A stretch of DNA of 64,000 nucleotides, taken from positions 45,856,483 to 45,920,482 of the forward strand of contig CM060306.1 in NCBI GenBank assembly GCA_030674185.1, given 5' to 3'. The stretch comes from Monoplex corrugatus (lineage: Eukaryota; Mollusca; Gastropoda; Littorinimorpha; Ranellidae). Positions within the stretch are counted from its first letter, which is position 1; every line of letters begins with the position of its first letter. Both the position numbers and the translations under genes were made by a program. This document shows, piece by piece, positions 36,425 to 47,706 of the stretch. The notes under the pieces were generated by a model, which saw nothing but the letters and a program-made list of their open reading frames with translations, was not told the origin of the DNA and ran no database searches.

Positions 36425-37194
36425 TCATGTTAACCGGCATCCACAACATAAATCGTCAGCATATTGAGCTAAAACTACATGTTTAGAAATTTTACTGGGT
36501 AAGTCATGCAATAATATCATGAAGAGAAGGGGAGCAATAACTGATCCCTGAGGGATACCCATTTGAAGAATTCGTTTTGCGGAATACACATTTTCAATCC
36601 TTGTTTGAAATACTCGGTTTTCTAAGAAACTTTTGACATAGTCAAAAATGTGACCTGTCAGCCCAATACTTTTCAATTTGAGTAATAATCGGGAGTGCCA
36701 TGCTTGGTCATATGCTTTAGTTATATCAAAAAATGTAGTTAAAACGCATTAACGTCTAGCAAATTGTTGTTTTATATTTGTGGTTAACTTTGTTAGGAGT
36801 TCGACTGGTGACCTGCCTTTTCTAAATCCTGCCTGATTCACTGGTAATATTTTATTCTTTTCACAATAATGCATCAATCTCTTTAAAATCATTTTCTCCA
36901 TCAGTTTACATACGTGCGATGTTATTGCAATTGGCCTATAGTTTTTCAAGTCAGTATTACATTTACCTTGTTTTAGAACAGGAACCACTATTGTTTGTTT
37001 CCAATAGTTTGGAAGTTTGCCCTGTTCCAGCATTTTTTAAACATATTGTGTAGCAAGATTAAAAAATTTTCTGGTAAATTTTTCAGCATGTCATTTGAAA
37101 TTCCATCGAATCCTACTGATGTCTTTTTATTTGGAATTGATTTAATGGCATCTTTTAGTTCTTGGAGTGTGATTGGTGCATTTACGTAGTGCAT
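36425..37194 (-). pseudogene. LINE reverse transcriptase domain
   Basis: VGFDGISNDMLK, YWKQTIVVPVLKQGK, NYRPIAITSHVCKLMEKM and NQAGFRKGRS are followed in another frame by GIPQGSVIAPLLF and AQYADDLCCG (catalytic YADD near 36460). Frameshifted between the palm blocks. Confidence 0.85.
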
Positions 37195-37718
37195 ATTATC
37201 TGGGGTAGGATCCTTATATGCGTCGTCTTTTCTTCCTGTACCCTATGATTTCGGCTAGAGGCAGGAAGTCCGTCTTCTCGACAGACCTCAGCAAACATGT
37301 CTGCAAAAGCTTCTGTTTTTCCTGTGAGCTAGTTAAAGGGTTATTTTTTAGCTTTACTGGAATTGATGGCAACTTGATCCCATTTTTCATTGTTTTCAGT
37401 TTTTCCCAAATCTTTTGCATATCTTTGTGGTCACTTACTTCACATGTACAAAAAGATGTCCAATATTGTTCTTTAGCTTGTTTAATGATTCTGTTACAGT
37501 TTATATTGGCATTTTTCATGCTGTATGATTTTCAGGTGACCTATTTGCTAGATATTTTTTGTATTTTTCTTTCTTTTCGTTGACGGCCTTTTCACACTCT
37601 TTATTCCACCAGACGTTTCCATAATGTTTTCCTGTTTTTGACACTTTAAGCTCTGGAATTGAAAATTTTGCAGCCCTTATGAGTGAGTTGCAGAAATCTG
37701 CGTACATGTCGTTTAAGG

Positions 37719-38348
37719 TCATTGTTTAGATAGATCTGTTCTAGTCTTTTGTAGGATAGCTTTAAAACTGGCCCAGTCTGCGTATCTATAATTAAATTTG
37801 GGTAAACTATCTTGTGGCATTGCGTCTATTTCAGTAGTAAGCTTTAGGGTAAGAAGTATGGGGATATGATCTGATCCTAACAAGTCATCCTCTGTTTGCC
37901 ATATGGCATTTGGTGCTAGCGATGGAGATATTAAAGTGAGGTTGATAGCTGTGGGTCTGTGGGTTGGTATATCAGGGACACGAGTAATGTGTCCGTTGTT
38001 AAGTAAGTATAAATTGGAATCTACAATATTGTCAATCAACCTATTGCTGGTTATGATTTTACAATTCTTGTCCCAAAATGGGGCATGTGCATTAAAATCA
38101 CCACCTATAATCCACTTGTCTCCTTGATCTTGAAACTGTTTCAGCCAGTCGGTATTCACAGAATCGGGACCTCTTGGTAGATAAATAGAGGCCATATTCA
38201 GAACTAGTGATGAAGAAAATTTTATTATGATTGCACATGATGAAATAGATGCGGACGACTTTGGTACTGGCGATGTTCTTTCACCGTAATTTAATCCTGC
38301 ACGAACATATATAGCTTTTTGTATCCGGCCACCGTCAGTGGAACACAC
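37719..38348 (-). pseudogene. LINE APE-type endonuclease domain
   Basis: A 209-residue open frame with IYLPRGPDS, WIIGGDFNAHAPFWD and GSDHIPILLTL, the metal-binding and catalytic motifs of LINE endonucleases. The N-terminal part of the domain is missing. Confidence 0.85.
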
Positions 38349-38497
38349 ATCCCATTGTTAAAAATATTTCCTATTTGAGTAACTATCTATCTTCTAGAAA
38401 CATCCAAGTCTTGCTTCTACAATCGCTGAAATCCACCAAAACCAATATACCTAAAATATCGGGGTTTTATTATCCACCAGTATATGACTAACAATGA

Positions 38498-38499
38498 CG

Positions 38500-38549
<50 letters not shown>

Positions 38550-38870
38550 AGAGAGAGTGCGCGCATGTGTGTGCATGTGTTTGTGTGTATGCATGCGTGT
38601 ATGTTTGTGTACATGTTTATTTGTGTCTGTATATATGGATGTATATCTGTGTGTGTGTGCGTGCGTGTCTGTGTGTATGTGCATATGTGTATGCTTATGT
38701 GTTTGTGTCTGTTCGTTCGTTGCTTGATTTAATGTCTTTTCACTATAAGTGATATTAGACGGTATTTGTGTCTGTATATGCATGTATGTGTGTGTATGTA
38801 TGTGTGTGTGTGTGCGTGTGTGCATGCGTGCGCGCGCACGCGCGCTTGTGCAATGGTGTGTGTGCGTATG
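38498..38870. repeat. Cryptic (GT)n/(GA)n microsatellite tract
   Basis: GT repeat, GA repeat, then 300 bp of GTGTRT-rich sequence, interrupted by a LINE 3' tail copy at 38727-38766. Confidence 0.9.
38727..38766 (-). mobile_element. Very short 3' terminus of the RNase H LINE
   Basis: The minus strand has TATCACTTATAGTGA followed by GACATTAAATC, matching the 3' ends at 34465-34500 and 40251-40290. The hairpin lies at 38734-38760. Only about 40 bp is present. Confidence 0.7.
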
Positions 38871-39022
38871 TGTGTGACTGAAGGAGATTGGCTGATGCCT
38901 TATGCTCCATCTGGAGCTCGGAGAAGCGAGTGAGTAACAAAATAAAGAAACAGTCCTCAAGGAAGGCCATGGGCTGAACTATTGGGCAAAAATACTTCCC
39001 TCGTTTTCATTTTATTAATTTG

Positions 39023-39027
<5 letters not shown>

Positions 39028-39092
<65 letters not shown>
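39028..39092. repeat. (GT)n microsatellite
   Basis: About 30 GT units with one GG interruption. Confidence 0.97.
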
Positions 39093-39094
<2 letters not shown>

Positions 39095-39305
39095 GTGTTC
39101 TTCCACGTCAAATAGGAGAAACACACACAATTCATATTCAGGCAACTTTATTCTCTGTAAAATGAAAAACTACATTTGCATGTAGGCCCTACAGTAACAA
39201 TTACAAAATCATAATAAAAAAAAATCATAATTGAGATATATGTTCATACTGATCAGATCTGTTAACTGATATTCTCTACATACACCCAACAAGCATGTGT
39301 GCGTG

Positions 39306-39309
<4 letters not shown>

Positions 39310-39376
<67 letters not shown>

Positions 39377-39474
39377 ACTCAGATACACACTCAGATTCAC
39401 TCACACATGCACACACACACAAACACACACACTCTCACACCCACGCAATCACCCCCCCCCCCCCCACACACACA

Positions 39475-39505
<31 letters not shown>
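39310..39505. repeat. (CA)n microsatellite complex
   Basis: CA repeat with degenerate units and a C-run at 39453. It ends directly at a 5'-truncated LINE copy. Confidence 0.95.
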
Positions 39506-39512
39506 TGCTCAC

Positions 39513-40290
39513 AAGCTCTTATGTATAGGTGGAAACTCGATGCATTCAAAACAAAGTACACCAGAAATATTGCCTGTCTTTGTGGACAGAAAATAACGAC
39601 CAGTCATTTACTTTCTTGCATTAGTATAAAGCGACACATTCCGATACTTTCTACTCACACAATTTCCGACATATTTGAATCATCATTATTGACATATGAA
39701 TTTTTCGTTAGCCTATCTAAAAGTCCAATAGTTCAATATTTATAATTCGTTCATCTTCCTGTTCATAGTTACAGTTAACTACTTTATTGTGATATTTGTT
39801 GTAGTATGCTACTTCATTTGTCATGTTTATGCTTCCCTCCGACATTTGCATTGTCCTTGCTTCTTACTTGTTTTTCACATGGTTTCAGCCCGAATATGTT
39901 TTTGATGCTCAAGTGGGCTAAAAGTAATATGAATTTAAACTTGAACTTCCTTTTTTTTTTTAAACTTTTTTTTTTAAACCAAGATTGACTATACATAAAC
40001 ACCTGCATTTACCCTTCCTATTTCTACTCCCCTTCCCAACATCGCTCCTTTTTAAAAAATTTTTTTTTTACATTTGTTCATTTATTTATTTTGTATTGTC
40101 ATTTATTTATCATTTATCATTATCATTGTTATCAATTATTATGTTTTATTTATTTATTTTGTATTATCTTTTATTTATCATTTATCATTATTATCATTGC
40201 TATCAATTATTATGTTTTATTTATTTATTCATTTTTTTATTTTTTTATTTGTCTAAAATCACTTAAGTGAATAGACATTAAACCAATGAC
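39513..40290 (+). mobile_element. 3' end of the RNase H LINE, plus strand
   Basis: It reads YRWKLDAFKTKYTRNIACLC, then GQKITTSHLLSCIS, the same C-terminal peptide as the minus-strand element at 34843-35000. It continues through an AT-rich 3' untranslated region with TTTATT-type repeats (40070-40250) to the hairpin 40251-40276 and GACATTAAACC. Confidence 0.85.
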
Positions 40291-41015
40291 CAAACCAAAA
40301 AGCTCTTAAATGCACACTTGCCTACATGCACATCACAACATATTATATGTTACTCGTGATAAACAGCACATTTGGATGCTTATCAGTTACAGTGGCTTGA
40401 ATCTCTGATTGTGAGTCCTTAGCCATTTGATCAAAAGAATGCTACAATTACAGTCATTGTGGTTATTTCTAAGTAAGATAATCATGTTTCTACCTGCTAA
40501 ATTCTTTTTCATCTCCCCCATCCCCACGTATGATTCTTGTAAATTTGAATAACATACCTCCGTTCTGAAAAATTTGGAATGCTAAAATTAAACAAACAGC
40601 AAACAAAAACAAAAACAAAAAAAGAAGAAGAAGAAAAACACACAAGAAATAATGAGTGATAACACTGAGCACCTTAAGTGCAACACTAACATTGGTAATA
40701 ACATATCCACTAATCCTGTTATTCCCTGGTGGAAGTTTTTAACTAATATACTTACATTTCCACCTTTCTTCAATAGGTTTAAAATCTTTTGGACAAAGAT
40801 AAAAACTGTGCAGGTGTTTAATGATAAGAAATAAAGAAGCAGATGTTTCACAGACAAATAAAAAGCTGCAAAACAAAACACTTTCCAGTCACTCTCACAG
40901 CATACCACTCATCAACATGCAAATCAAAACAAAAAAATTTCTGGTATCAATCAATTTAAGTTCTTACTTGATACAGTGTGCCATTTTTGTGTGCACGTAC
41001 CACGCACACACTCCA
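40291..41015. other. Unassigned sequence
   Basis: AT-rich, no recognised gene or repeat family. Confidence 0.4.
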
Positions 41016-41093
41016 CCCACACATACACACACACACACACAGACTCTTCTCTCTCTCTCATTCACACTCACACACACAAACACACACCACATA
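41016..41093. repeat. (CA)n(CT)n microsatellite
   Basis: CA and CT dinucleotide runs. Confidence 0.9.
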
Positions 41094-41403
41094 AACGCAT
41101 TATCATAAACACATAATGATTAAGCTATGCATGGATGCTTGTACATGTATGCGCACATACAAACAAGTTATTATTACATTAGCAAACATGGATATTATAT
41201 GCCACATAAACCATGAAGTCATCAAAAGCATAAATACTGTTATACAATATTCTTTCAACTTCAAACACGAATGGTAAGTAATCAAGGTAAGATAGCAGAG
41301 CTGATCTGGACTTGTAACTTCATGTCCTTCAATGCAGCTGCTGCAAATGCCCATACCTATAACCATACCCACACCCTTATTGGAAAAGCCATCAGTGTCA
41401 ATC

Positions 41404-41604
41404 TGAACCTTTGACTCCTGCACCCTGTCCACCAGCATCCTGCATTGTCAATCAAGCTAGCAAAGCAAAAACGTAACCCTTTTGACTCCCTCACCCTTTC
41501 TACCAGCTTCCTGGTAGAAAGGGTGAGGAAGTCAAACAGGGAGTCAAACTCAAAGGGTCACATTTTTGCAGTTGTTAGATAGGGTGCAGGATCCAAAGCG
41601 TTAA
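41404..41604. mobile_element. Palindromic TTAA-flanked MITE, copy 3
   Basis: The left end is eroded (TGAACCTTTGACTCCTGC) and the right end is GCGTTAA. Same orientation as copy 1, sharing the ATCCTGCATTGTCAATCA arm. The inner palindrome has a partly duplicated right arm. Confidence 0.75.
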
Positions 41605-42036
41605 AGACTTTAGTAATTATTACTAGCATCAGTAGCTAAAATCATTACTAATACCAGTTGCTATCCGTTACAAAATGTAATGTTCCTATCACAGGAATTC
41701 CTTAGGGCGGCAGATGCATTGAGACACCATTTGATGTCCCAGTAGAATGGATTGGTAAATTAAAGGCAAACACTACAGGCCACTAGCAGGTATCGCATTT
41801 TGAAAAGTAATGGTCAGTCGCCATTGTCCAGTACTAAAACCTTTCGCAGTTGGGCACAGAAACGGAATAAGGCTGTAATGGGGGCAAGAGGAAATAAACA
41901 GACATTAGACTGGATGGATTTCTGGATGGATCAATACCCTAGACCTGTGAAGCAGACCGCACCAAAGACCAGAAGCAAATATCAAGAAATAACGCCATTA
42001 TTCTCCACGTTGGGGAGTTGGACAGATTCTAAGGGG
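41605..42036 (+). other. Possible 3' internal end of an LTR element
   Basis: An open frame (41800-42039) of 79 residues with no recognised domain ends directly at the proposed LTR start. TCTAAGGGG at 42029-42037 could be a short polypurine tract. Weak evidence. Confidence 0.3.
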
Positions 42037-42660
42037 TGACGCTTAGCAGTAAAAGTCACCGTCCGAAACGGACTTTTGAAAATGGCGTATTAATTGGCCG
42101 AAGGTAACGTTAGATGTAGCCACCACAATGTCAGGATTAAAATTCGAATCATTCAACCTTGAAGTCAGGCTTTAGAGACGCGGTCAGCTAATCACAGGCG
42201 GTCCTATTGATGGTCAGGGAGGGAAAGCGTCCTGACCTCAATCCCCCTTCTATCCTTCTATAAAAGGAATAGTCAGTCAGTCCTCGGGATCTCTTTTGGG
42301 GAACCAGCTTCCAAGCTACCTCACAGGTATGTGACCGTTTCAATTTGTACTCTTGTTAGGTGTTAAGGTTAGGGTTAGAAGTTAGAAGCATGTTTTACTT
42401 TTCAGGAAACAGAAAGAATAGAGTTGGACAGAAGGAAATGTTCAGTATGCTTGTAACATGTAAGCTGGTGAAGATTCGTTGTGCATTTTAGGATTTAGGG
42501 CCAGTAGGACTTAGGCCAGTAAGAACGGTGAATCATGTCTTACGTTGAAGTTGATCAATTAAATAAATGTGTTGTATTTATTATTCCAAGTGTGGACTAC
42601 CTTTGAGAATCCTTGTCTAGTGTGGTTAGTGCGTTTCCTCTCGTCACACTCTCCTTCCTT
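42037..42660 (+). mobile_element. LTR-like repeat related to those at 50808 and 59855
   Basis: A TATAAAA box (42259-42265) and AATAAA (42562-42567) are about 300 bp apart. The sequence from AGGTATGTGACC through AGAATAGAGTTGGACA, then GGTGAATCATG and CTAGTGTGGTTAGTG, matches the two direct repeats at 50808-51340 and 59855-60461. The part upstream of the TATA box does not match, so this is a related but different subfamily or a recombinant. Confidence 0.6.
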
Positions 42661-43146
42661 ATTAAGTGCATAATTACCAAGTAGAGAAACTATTCTTCAT
42701 AAACATCCTCAATTCCTTAGACAACTTCCAAATTCCTTCTTGCGATGTTCCCCTCAAAAACTTTGCATCTGGCACAAATCCATAATTACATGTAGCTTTT
42801 AATACTTAGTTTAACCAGCCAAACCAACCACATTCATTACTTGATTTAAACAATTTCAGACATAATGAGTCATTCACTGGAGCAGTTTTCCTTTTCTTAA
42901 TGATTATTTCAGTTAATCTCATTATACATAGAAGAAAACTGCTTAGAGTAGCTTGTTACAAACGTAGCTTGTCTCACAAGGTATATCACAAGTCTTCGTT
43001 CCCAACATCTCTGTTAAAAGCATCTTAGAAAATTTTAACATTCTGTTAAAAGCATAAAACGCAATTCAAAAACCTCTGTCAACTCCAAATCCCTAAAATC
43101 AACCCATCAATGACTAGCACCCCACTGGAGTGATTACCATAATTCA
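42661..43146. other. Unassigned sequence after the LTR
   Basis: The first ~60 bp (AGTAGAGAAACTATTCTTCA) resembles 51361-51385. The rest is AT-rich with no recognised feature. Confidence 0.4.
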
Positions 43147-43324
43147 TTAACCTTTGGCTCCCGCACCCTATTCTCTAACTGCAAAAATTTAACACTTTGA
43201 CTCCCTCACCCTATCTACCAGCTGGTGGATAGGGTGAGGGAGTCAAAGGGTTAAGTTTCTGCTTTGCTAGCATGGTTGACAATGCAGGATGCTGGTGGAC
43301 AGGGTGCGGGATTCAAAGGGTTAA
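43147..43324. mobile_element. Palindromic TTAA-flanked MITE, copy 4
   Basis: The outer ends are TTAACCTTTGGCTCCCGCA and its near complement. The inner palindrome (43189-43254) is short and has the GACTCCCTCACCC diagnostic. It lies 140 bp beyond the PBDC1 stop codon, perhaps within its 3' untranslated region. Confidence 0.85.
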
Positions 43325-43463
43325 AATTAGAATCCTTGCTTGTGTGATCCGGCACACACAAAAAGGTCAAATAAAAAACATACAGTAATCCCCCCTTGCC
43401 CTTCTCCCTAAGACCGGTTTGGAAAATGCACCTGACACTAAAACATATCTGTTTTGTTTTTAA

Positions 43464-43576
43464 CTATGAAGAAGAGGAAGCGGAATCTTTCAGTTTGCCA
43501 TGGGTATAGCGAAGACGGTCATTGTGTTGTTCTTTGTTGCGGGCAATCTCAATCGCCAAAAACTGTGTGCGAACAC
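43464..43576 (-). CDS. PBDC1: PBDC1, last coding exon
   Basis: Minus-strand exon after the acceptor TGTGCAG (43577-43583). Its first two bases complete a split Cys codon with the previous exon. It reads VRTQFLAIEIARNKEQHND and continues for 17 more residues to a TAG at 43464. This matches the conserved C-terminal part of PBDC1 (polysaccharide biosynthesis domain-containing protein 1; human counterpart FFAIEIARNREG). The acidic repeat tail of mammalian PBDC1 is absent; here the end is short and serine-rich. The phase fits the upstream exon exactly, which is strong support that both belong to one gene. PBDC1 is a small conserved eukaryotic protein whose biochemical function is poorly known. Confidence 0.85.
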
Positions 43577-43856
43577 CTGCACATCAAAGAAAAACGTGCA
43601 AATTTCAACAATCCAAAGCTTTTCACTCCTGACCACGCTACCGCTGTGGTTCAAGGTCATCACATTTCACTCACCCCAGCAACACTAACTTATGAAAATT
43701 GTATGAAATTCTCCATTTTTTTCGTTCAATAAAACATATTCTCAGACACTTTTGAAGACAATTTGAATCTTTGTGATTTTTTTCATGAGGGTGTGATTTT
43801 ATGCAAAACTTGCAAAACAATACCGGACAGTTTATAGAATATGTTCACGTGCATGC

Positions 43857-43879
43857 ACGCACGCACGCACACACGTACG

Positions 43880-43952
<73 letters not shown>
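43857..43952. repeat. (CA)n microsatellite in the PBDC1 intron
   Basis: CGCA/CACA units grading into pure CA. Confidence 0.97.
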
Positions 43953-43954
<2 letters not shown>

Positions 43955-44089
43955 AAATGGAAAGGCAAAAACATTACGTAAAAAAAAAACATGCCCCACA
44001 GGCATTCATTGCAAGTTTAATATAATGTTCCACTTTTAAGTCTGCCATTCCCCCCCCTCCATCCCTCTTTTTCACAACTTTGTGAATGC

Positions 44090-44690
44090 TTAGTATATAC
44101 TCTGTAGGTCTGTTTGTGGACAGTGCCATTGCCTCCAAGATCTGGTGTAGGGAATGGCGATTCTGGGTCCATTTCACCTAAAAGACTGTGTGAGGGCAAT
44201 GGACTGTACCTGCTAGCATGCCAGGAGATAACAGATCCAACTTTTCCAAAGTTTGTGGCGAAACCCAGGGACAGAACTAGAGACAAAAGATACCAAACTG
44301 ACTCTGGCAGGGATGTCTGAAGGATGCCAGAACTGACCAATCATTGAAATAAGCTTTCAGATGGACGCCTCTGCTGCCATTTGTAAGACCAAGATCGCTA
44401 GTTACACTGATAAGGGTCCAAGGAGCTAGGGAGAGACTGAATAGGACGGTGGTAAATTGTAAGGCTTTGTCTCCACACTGGAGCCATTTCTGATCTGACG
44501 ATGGGTAAGGATGTGAAAACAGACATTTAAAAGGTCCAAAGGAGATGCTCAATCTCCTGGCTGGATGGCATCACAAATGAACCTCAGGGTATCCATTCTA
44601 AATGGAATAGTTCCGAGGAATTCACTCAGCAGGAAGAAAGAAAAAATAACCACAAAAACAAACAACAACAACAACAAAATGACCTCTACC
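44090..44690 (-). mobile_element. DIRS-like reverse transcriptase remnant
   Basis: On the minus strand one frame gives IPFRMDTLRFICDAIQPGD. The next gives WLQCGDKALQFTTVLFSLSL, APWTLISVTSDLG and GVHLKAYFNDWSVL. The order (PFRM, QPGD, QFTT.LFSLS.AP, Y.NDW) is that of DIRS/Ngaro-type RTs, with FNDW in place of the catalytic LDDW. Frames are broken, so it is inactive. No tyrosine recombinase was seen. Confidence 0.65.
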
Positions 44691-45101
44691 TGCCCAATGA
44701 CTTTGGATTGTTCTCCAGAAGATCAGAATCATCGAAGGACATGTGGTTCACAAAATGATGCCAAAACAAGGGGAGAGAACTGACTCACATGGGGGCGGGA
44801 TACCATGTGACTAAAGACAGCACAGCACTGTATCCTACTTCTGCATTCTCGAGAGTGGTATTATTCCATACAGGGACAGGCCTGGCTAATCACTGCCAAT
44901 CAGCACTTGCGAGACATGTTCTCTCCCCAAGCTCTATCCTACTGACGCTCATATTTCCACAGGTGCAATGAATGCCATGTGTAGAACACCCTCAATGAGT
45001 GCAATTTTCATAAACTCTATACATGACATATTACTTACAGGAAAAATGATCAAACTCGACAATTTTCATGAAATACACACCCAAACCCAAAATGCACTTA
45101 C

Positions 45102-45213
45102 AGAATATTGTGTTTTCTTCTGTGTAGCCTTCACTGCTGTTGATGCGTAACAGGGTCCCATAATTGTAGTCCTGCACCTTGTCCTTGAACTCTTCAATGA
45201 ATTCTCGCCATAT
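45102..45213 (-). CDS. PBDC1: PBDC1, penultimate coding exon
   Basis: A 112-nt minus-strand exon between acceptor TGTGTAG (45214-45220) and donor GTAAGT (45101-45096). It codes IWREFIEEFKDKVQDYNYGT followed by LLRINSSEGYTEENTIF and ends one base into the next codon. The pattern W-R-F, V-D-(F/Y)-N-Y-G-T-L-L-R, G-Y-T-E-E-N is the conserved core of PBDC1. Upstream exons, which should code the AMKAMQHAEVYF region, were not found between 45214 and the right end by eye. They may be small, diverged or outside the window. The PBDC1 identity is recalled family knowledge and was not searched. Confidence 0.87.
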
Positions 45214-46260
45214 CTACACACACACACATACATACAGATATACATCATCTATTCACACTGTCTGTTTTTTAAAATGCCAGTGAAATTAACTACATTAACA
45301 ATTTACAACACAACAGTAGCATTCAACAGTTATCATAATCAATGTATGTAATATACTGTGTCTGAGTTTTAACCGATGCTGCACATGAATAGATTCAACC
45401 ATCACTTCTGACTCATTACCCTATCAAAACTTAACTTAAAATTAAATGCTACTGAAATTCAGTCACAAAAGAAGGTATGGCATTTAAAAGTGAAAAGTAA
45501 TCAAAATGGAGAACTTTTTCAATTATCTTCTCTGCTCTACCCCCCCCCCCCCCACACACACACACACACGCACACACACACATGCACACACACACATAAT
45601 GATTAATATTAACACGCATTTTCCGTCGGTCATTTCACTGCAGATAATACACCAACAGTACGATCATGTTCTTGTCCTTAATGCAAGATTTTTTTCAACC
45701 AACCGACTTGTTGAGAACTACCTCAGATACATAATGTTATGTTTGCCCGATGCTATCATGTTGCTTCCTTCCATCTCACCTCCCCTAGTCCGAAATATTA
45801 ACGTTCAGTCTTTCCATTTCTATCTTCACATTGTCTAGTTTTCCCTTCCGGAGCATTGTTCTAACATTCTATATTGCAGTTCTTATGGTTTTTTTTTTTT
45901 AATCTGCTAGCAGTATTTCAATTCTGTCTGGTGTCACCTGCTTTGATTCTATCTGGTGTCACCTGGTTGACATGACTTCCTCTATTGGATGAAGGTGCTT
46001 CAAGGGAGCCCTGTTCACATCGTTCACTTTGATTTTACTTATGTGTCAGGCGAGACGTTAGAAATGCACGCAGTGCACGGAATAGACAATAAAACCGGGC
46101 ATATGGATCAACATATCTAGCTGTTCCATACAATATATTATACCCTTAACACACAAGTAGCTGACCAAGACCTTAGCCGTGACAGACATAGGCTGCGGCA
46201 GACTTATCCAACTCTGCTAACACTTATTTTAAGAAAATATAAAGATTCACATCTCGATCT
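45214..46260. other. Probable intronic or intergenic sequence
   Basis: If PBDC1 continues upstream this is intron. It contains a C-run and CA repeat at 45541-45597. No exon was recognised. Confidence 0.4.
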
Positions 46261-46329
46261 CAATGTTTTCATCACGAAAACAAGCGCTCATAGATTTTAG
46301 GTTACCAGCAATACTTCCAAACAACAACG

Positions 46330-46530
46330 ACGACGGTGATGATGATGATGGTGGTGGTGGTGGTGGTGGTGATGGTGATGACAATAATAATAGTAGTAGT
46401 AGTAATAATAGTAATGATAATAATGATATCACTGTCATCATCATCATCATCATCACCACCACCATTATCGTCGTTACTTATATTATTGTAATATGTAATG
46501 ATATTGATAATAATGATATGATAACGATGA
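46330..46530. repeat. (GAT)n/(GGT)n/(TAA)n/(ATC)n microsatellite complex
   Basis: Successive trinucleotide runs. Open frames here are of low complexity. Confidence 0.9.
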
Positions 46531-47200
46531 CTTTTTGTAGATCTACAGCGCTTCATCTCACAAAATCTCTAAGCGCTTCACAATGCGTGAGAGACAAAGA
46601 CAGACACACGCCAGTAAAACAAATACATGTCAACCACCGCTGTTATAATGAAAACAGAACTATAATACAAAGTGAAAGAAACATTACAAAGAATTATAAT
46701 TAAGTACCCACTTCGTATGTTGATTTGAAAAACAAACAAAATTTACCTGACATTACCAAAGGAAAAGAAACGACGGAGAACCAAGATGGTACCATAACAG
46801 CAGAACATGAAACTCAAAAGTCTACAGAATCTGAAGGTTGAATGTGTACACAATCTGACATTTGAAAGTCTACAAAATCTGAAAGAATTTTTTTCATATG
46901 CTATGACGACCGATGAGAATGAATTCGAGGACAATAATACTATGGATCTCAGTCTATGGTTTTGAGAATGCATGGCAGGGTGTGTGTATATCTGGTGATT
47001 CATATCACAATATATCCTGGCATATTTTCGCGAACTTGTTAGTTCTTTTGATAGAGCTGTGAATTCAGGATCTGATATGTCAAGTTTAATGCCAGCACGC
47101 AACATTAAAAAACAACTGGCCTGCTCGCTGCCCAGCTTAATGTTTCCATTATCCTGGTGGGGTCAGAATAGTGTTTCATAGTCCCTTCTCCCTCTCCTCC
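46531..47200. other. Unassigned sequence
   Basis: The 120-residue minus-strand frame at 46743-47105 has no recognisable domain and contains an internal duplication of a TCTACARAATCTGAA segment. Not called as a gene. Confidence 0.4.
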
Positions 47201-47204
47201 CTTC

Positions 47205-47430
47205 TCATTTCAACCCCTTGCCAACGCATAGAGGTTTGCGCAGGCTCAGTGAATCTGCTGAATAATTTATGGAAAGATTTTGGCGGAGTGGATACAGAAT
47301 TGTTCGAGTGAATGCCCCTTGAACTAACTCCAAACTGCTGGCGTCAGCCAGATCCAAATGATACAAATCCTTCAATGATGCATTCCAGAGTAGGTGAGTA
47401 TTCCGGCAACCCTTTCTACAGCACACCAGC
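47205..47430 (-). other. Open frame of unknown origin
   Basis: A minus-strand frame with NASLKDLYHLDLADASSLEL and LYPLRQNLSINYSADSLSLR has protein-like composition but no recognised family. It may be a transposon remnant. Confidence 0.25.
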
Positions 47431-47706
47431 TTGGCTACGAACAGAAAGAGAGAGAGAGAAAATACAAATACGAATAGTTTAATGTTTTAGGCTATAAGGC
47501 CCGTTAACACTGGTATATGAGGGACAGGGGTAGCTTCACAACATGGGAACCATGTCACAGTAGTACAACAATGCAAATAAGGTTGTTGATCATCACTGCA
47601 TGTTCAACTGGATATTAGTAGGTACGCACCAGAGTGATACTATTTACAAAAGATATTCCGAGAGAGTCAACTTTGGTGTGGGAATCTTTATATACATCAG
47701 TCATGA

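Larger units (their letters stand above)
34451..38480 (-). mobile_element. LINE with endonuclease, reverse transcriptase and RNase H, minus strand
   Basis: From right to left: APE-type endonuclease (38348-37719), linker, reverse transcriptase (about 37194-36425), RNase H (about 35620-35100), a cysteine/histidine-rich C-terminus (CLCGK, then THSHILSC, near 34900), and a 3' end with a hairpin at 34471-34496. An RNase H domain after the RT is typical of I/Jockey-superfamily LINEs. Many frameshifts and stops make it inactive. The 5' end is cut within the endonuclease next to a GT microsatellite. Confidence 0.85.
43577..45101 (-). other. PBDC1 intron
   Basis: Donor GTAAGT read on the minus strand at 45101-45096; acceptor CAG at 43577-43579. 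Length 1525 nt. It contains a CA microsatellite and a DIRS-like RT remnant. Confidence 0.8.

Noticed and set aside
43454..43732. Plus-strand open frame of 92 codons
   Set aside because: It overlaps the minus-strand PBDC1 exon, which has conserved residues and splice sites; the plus frame has no recognised domain.
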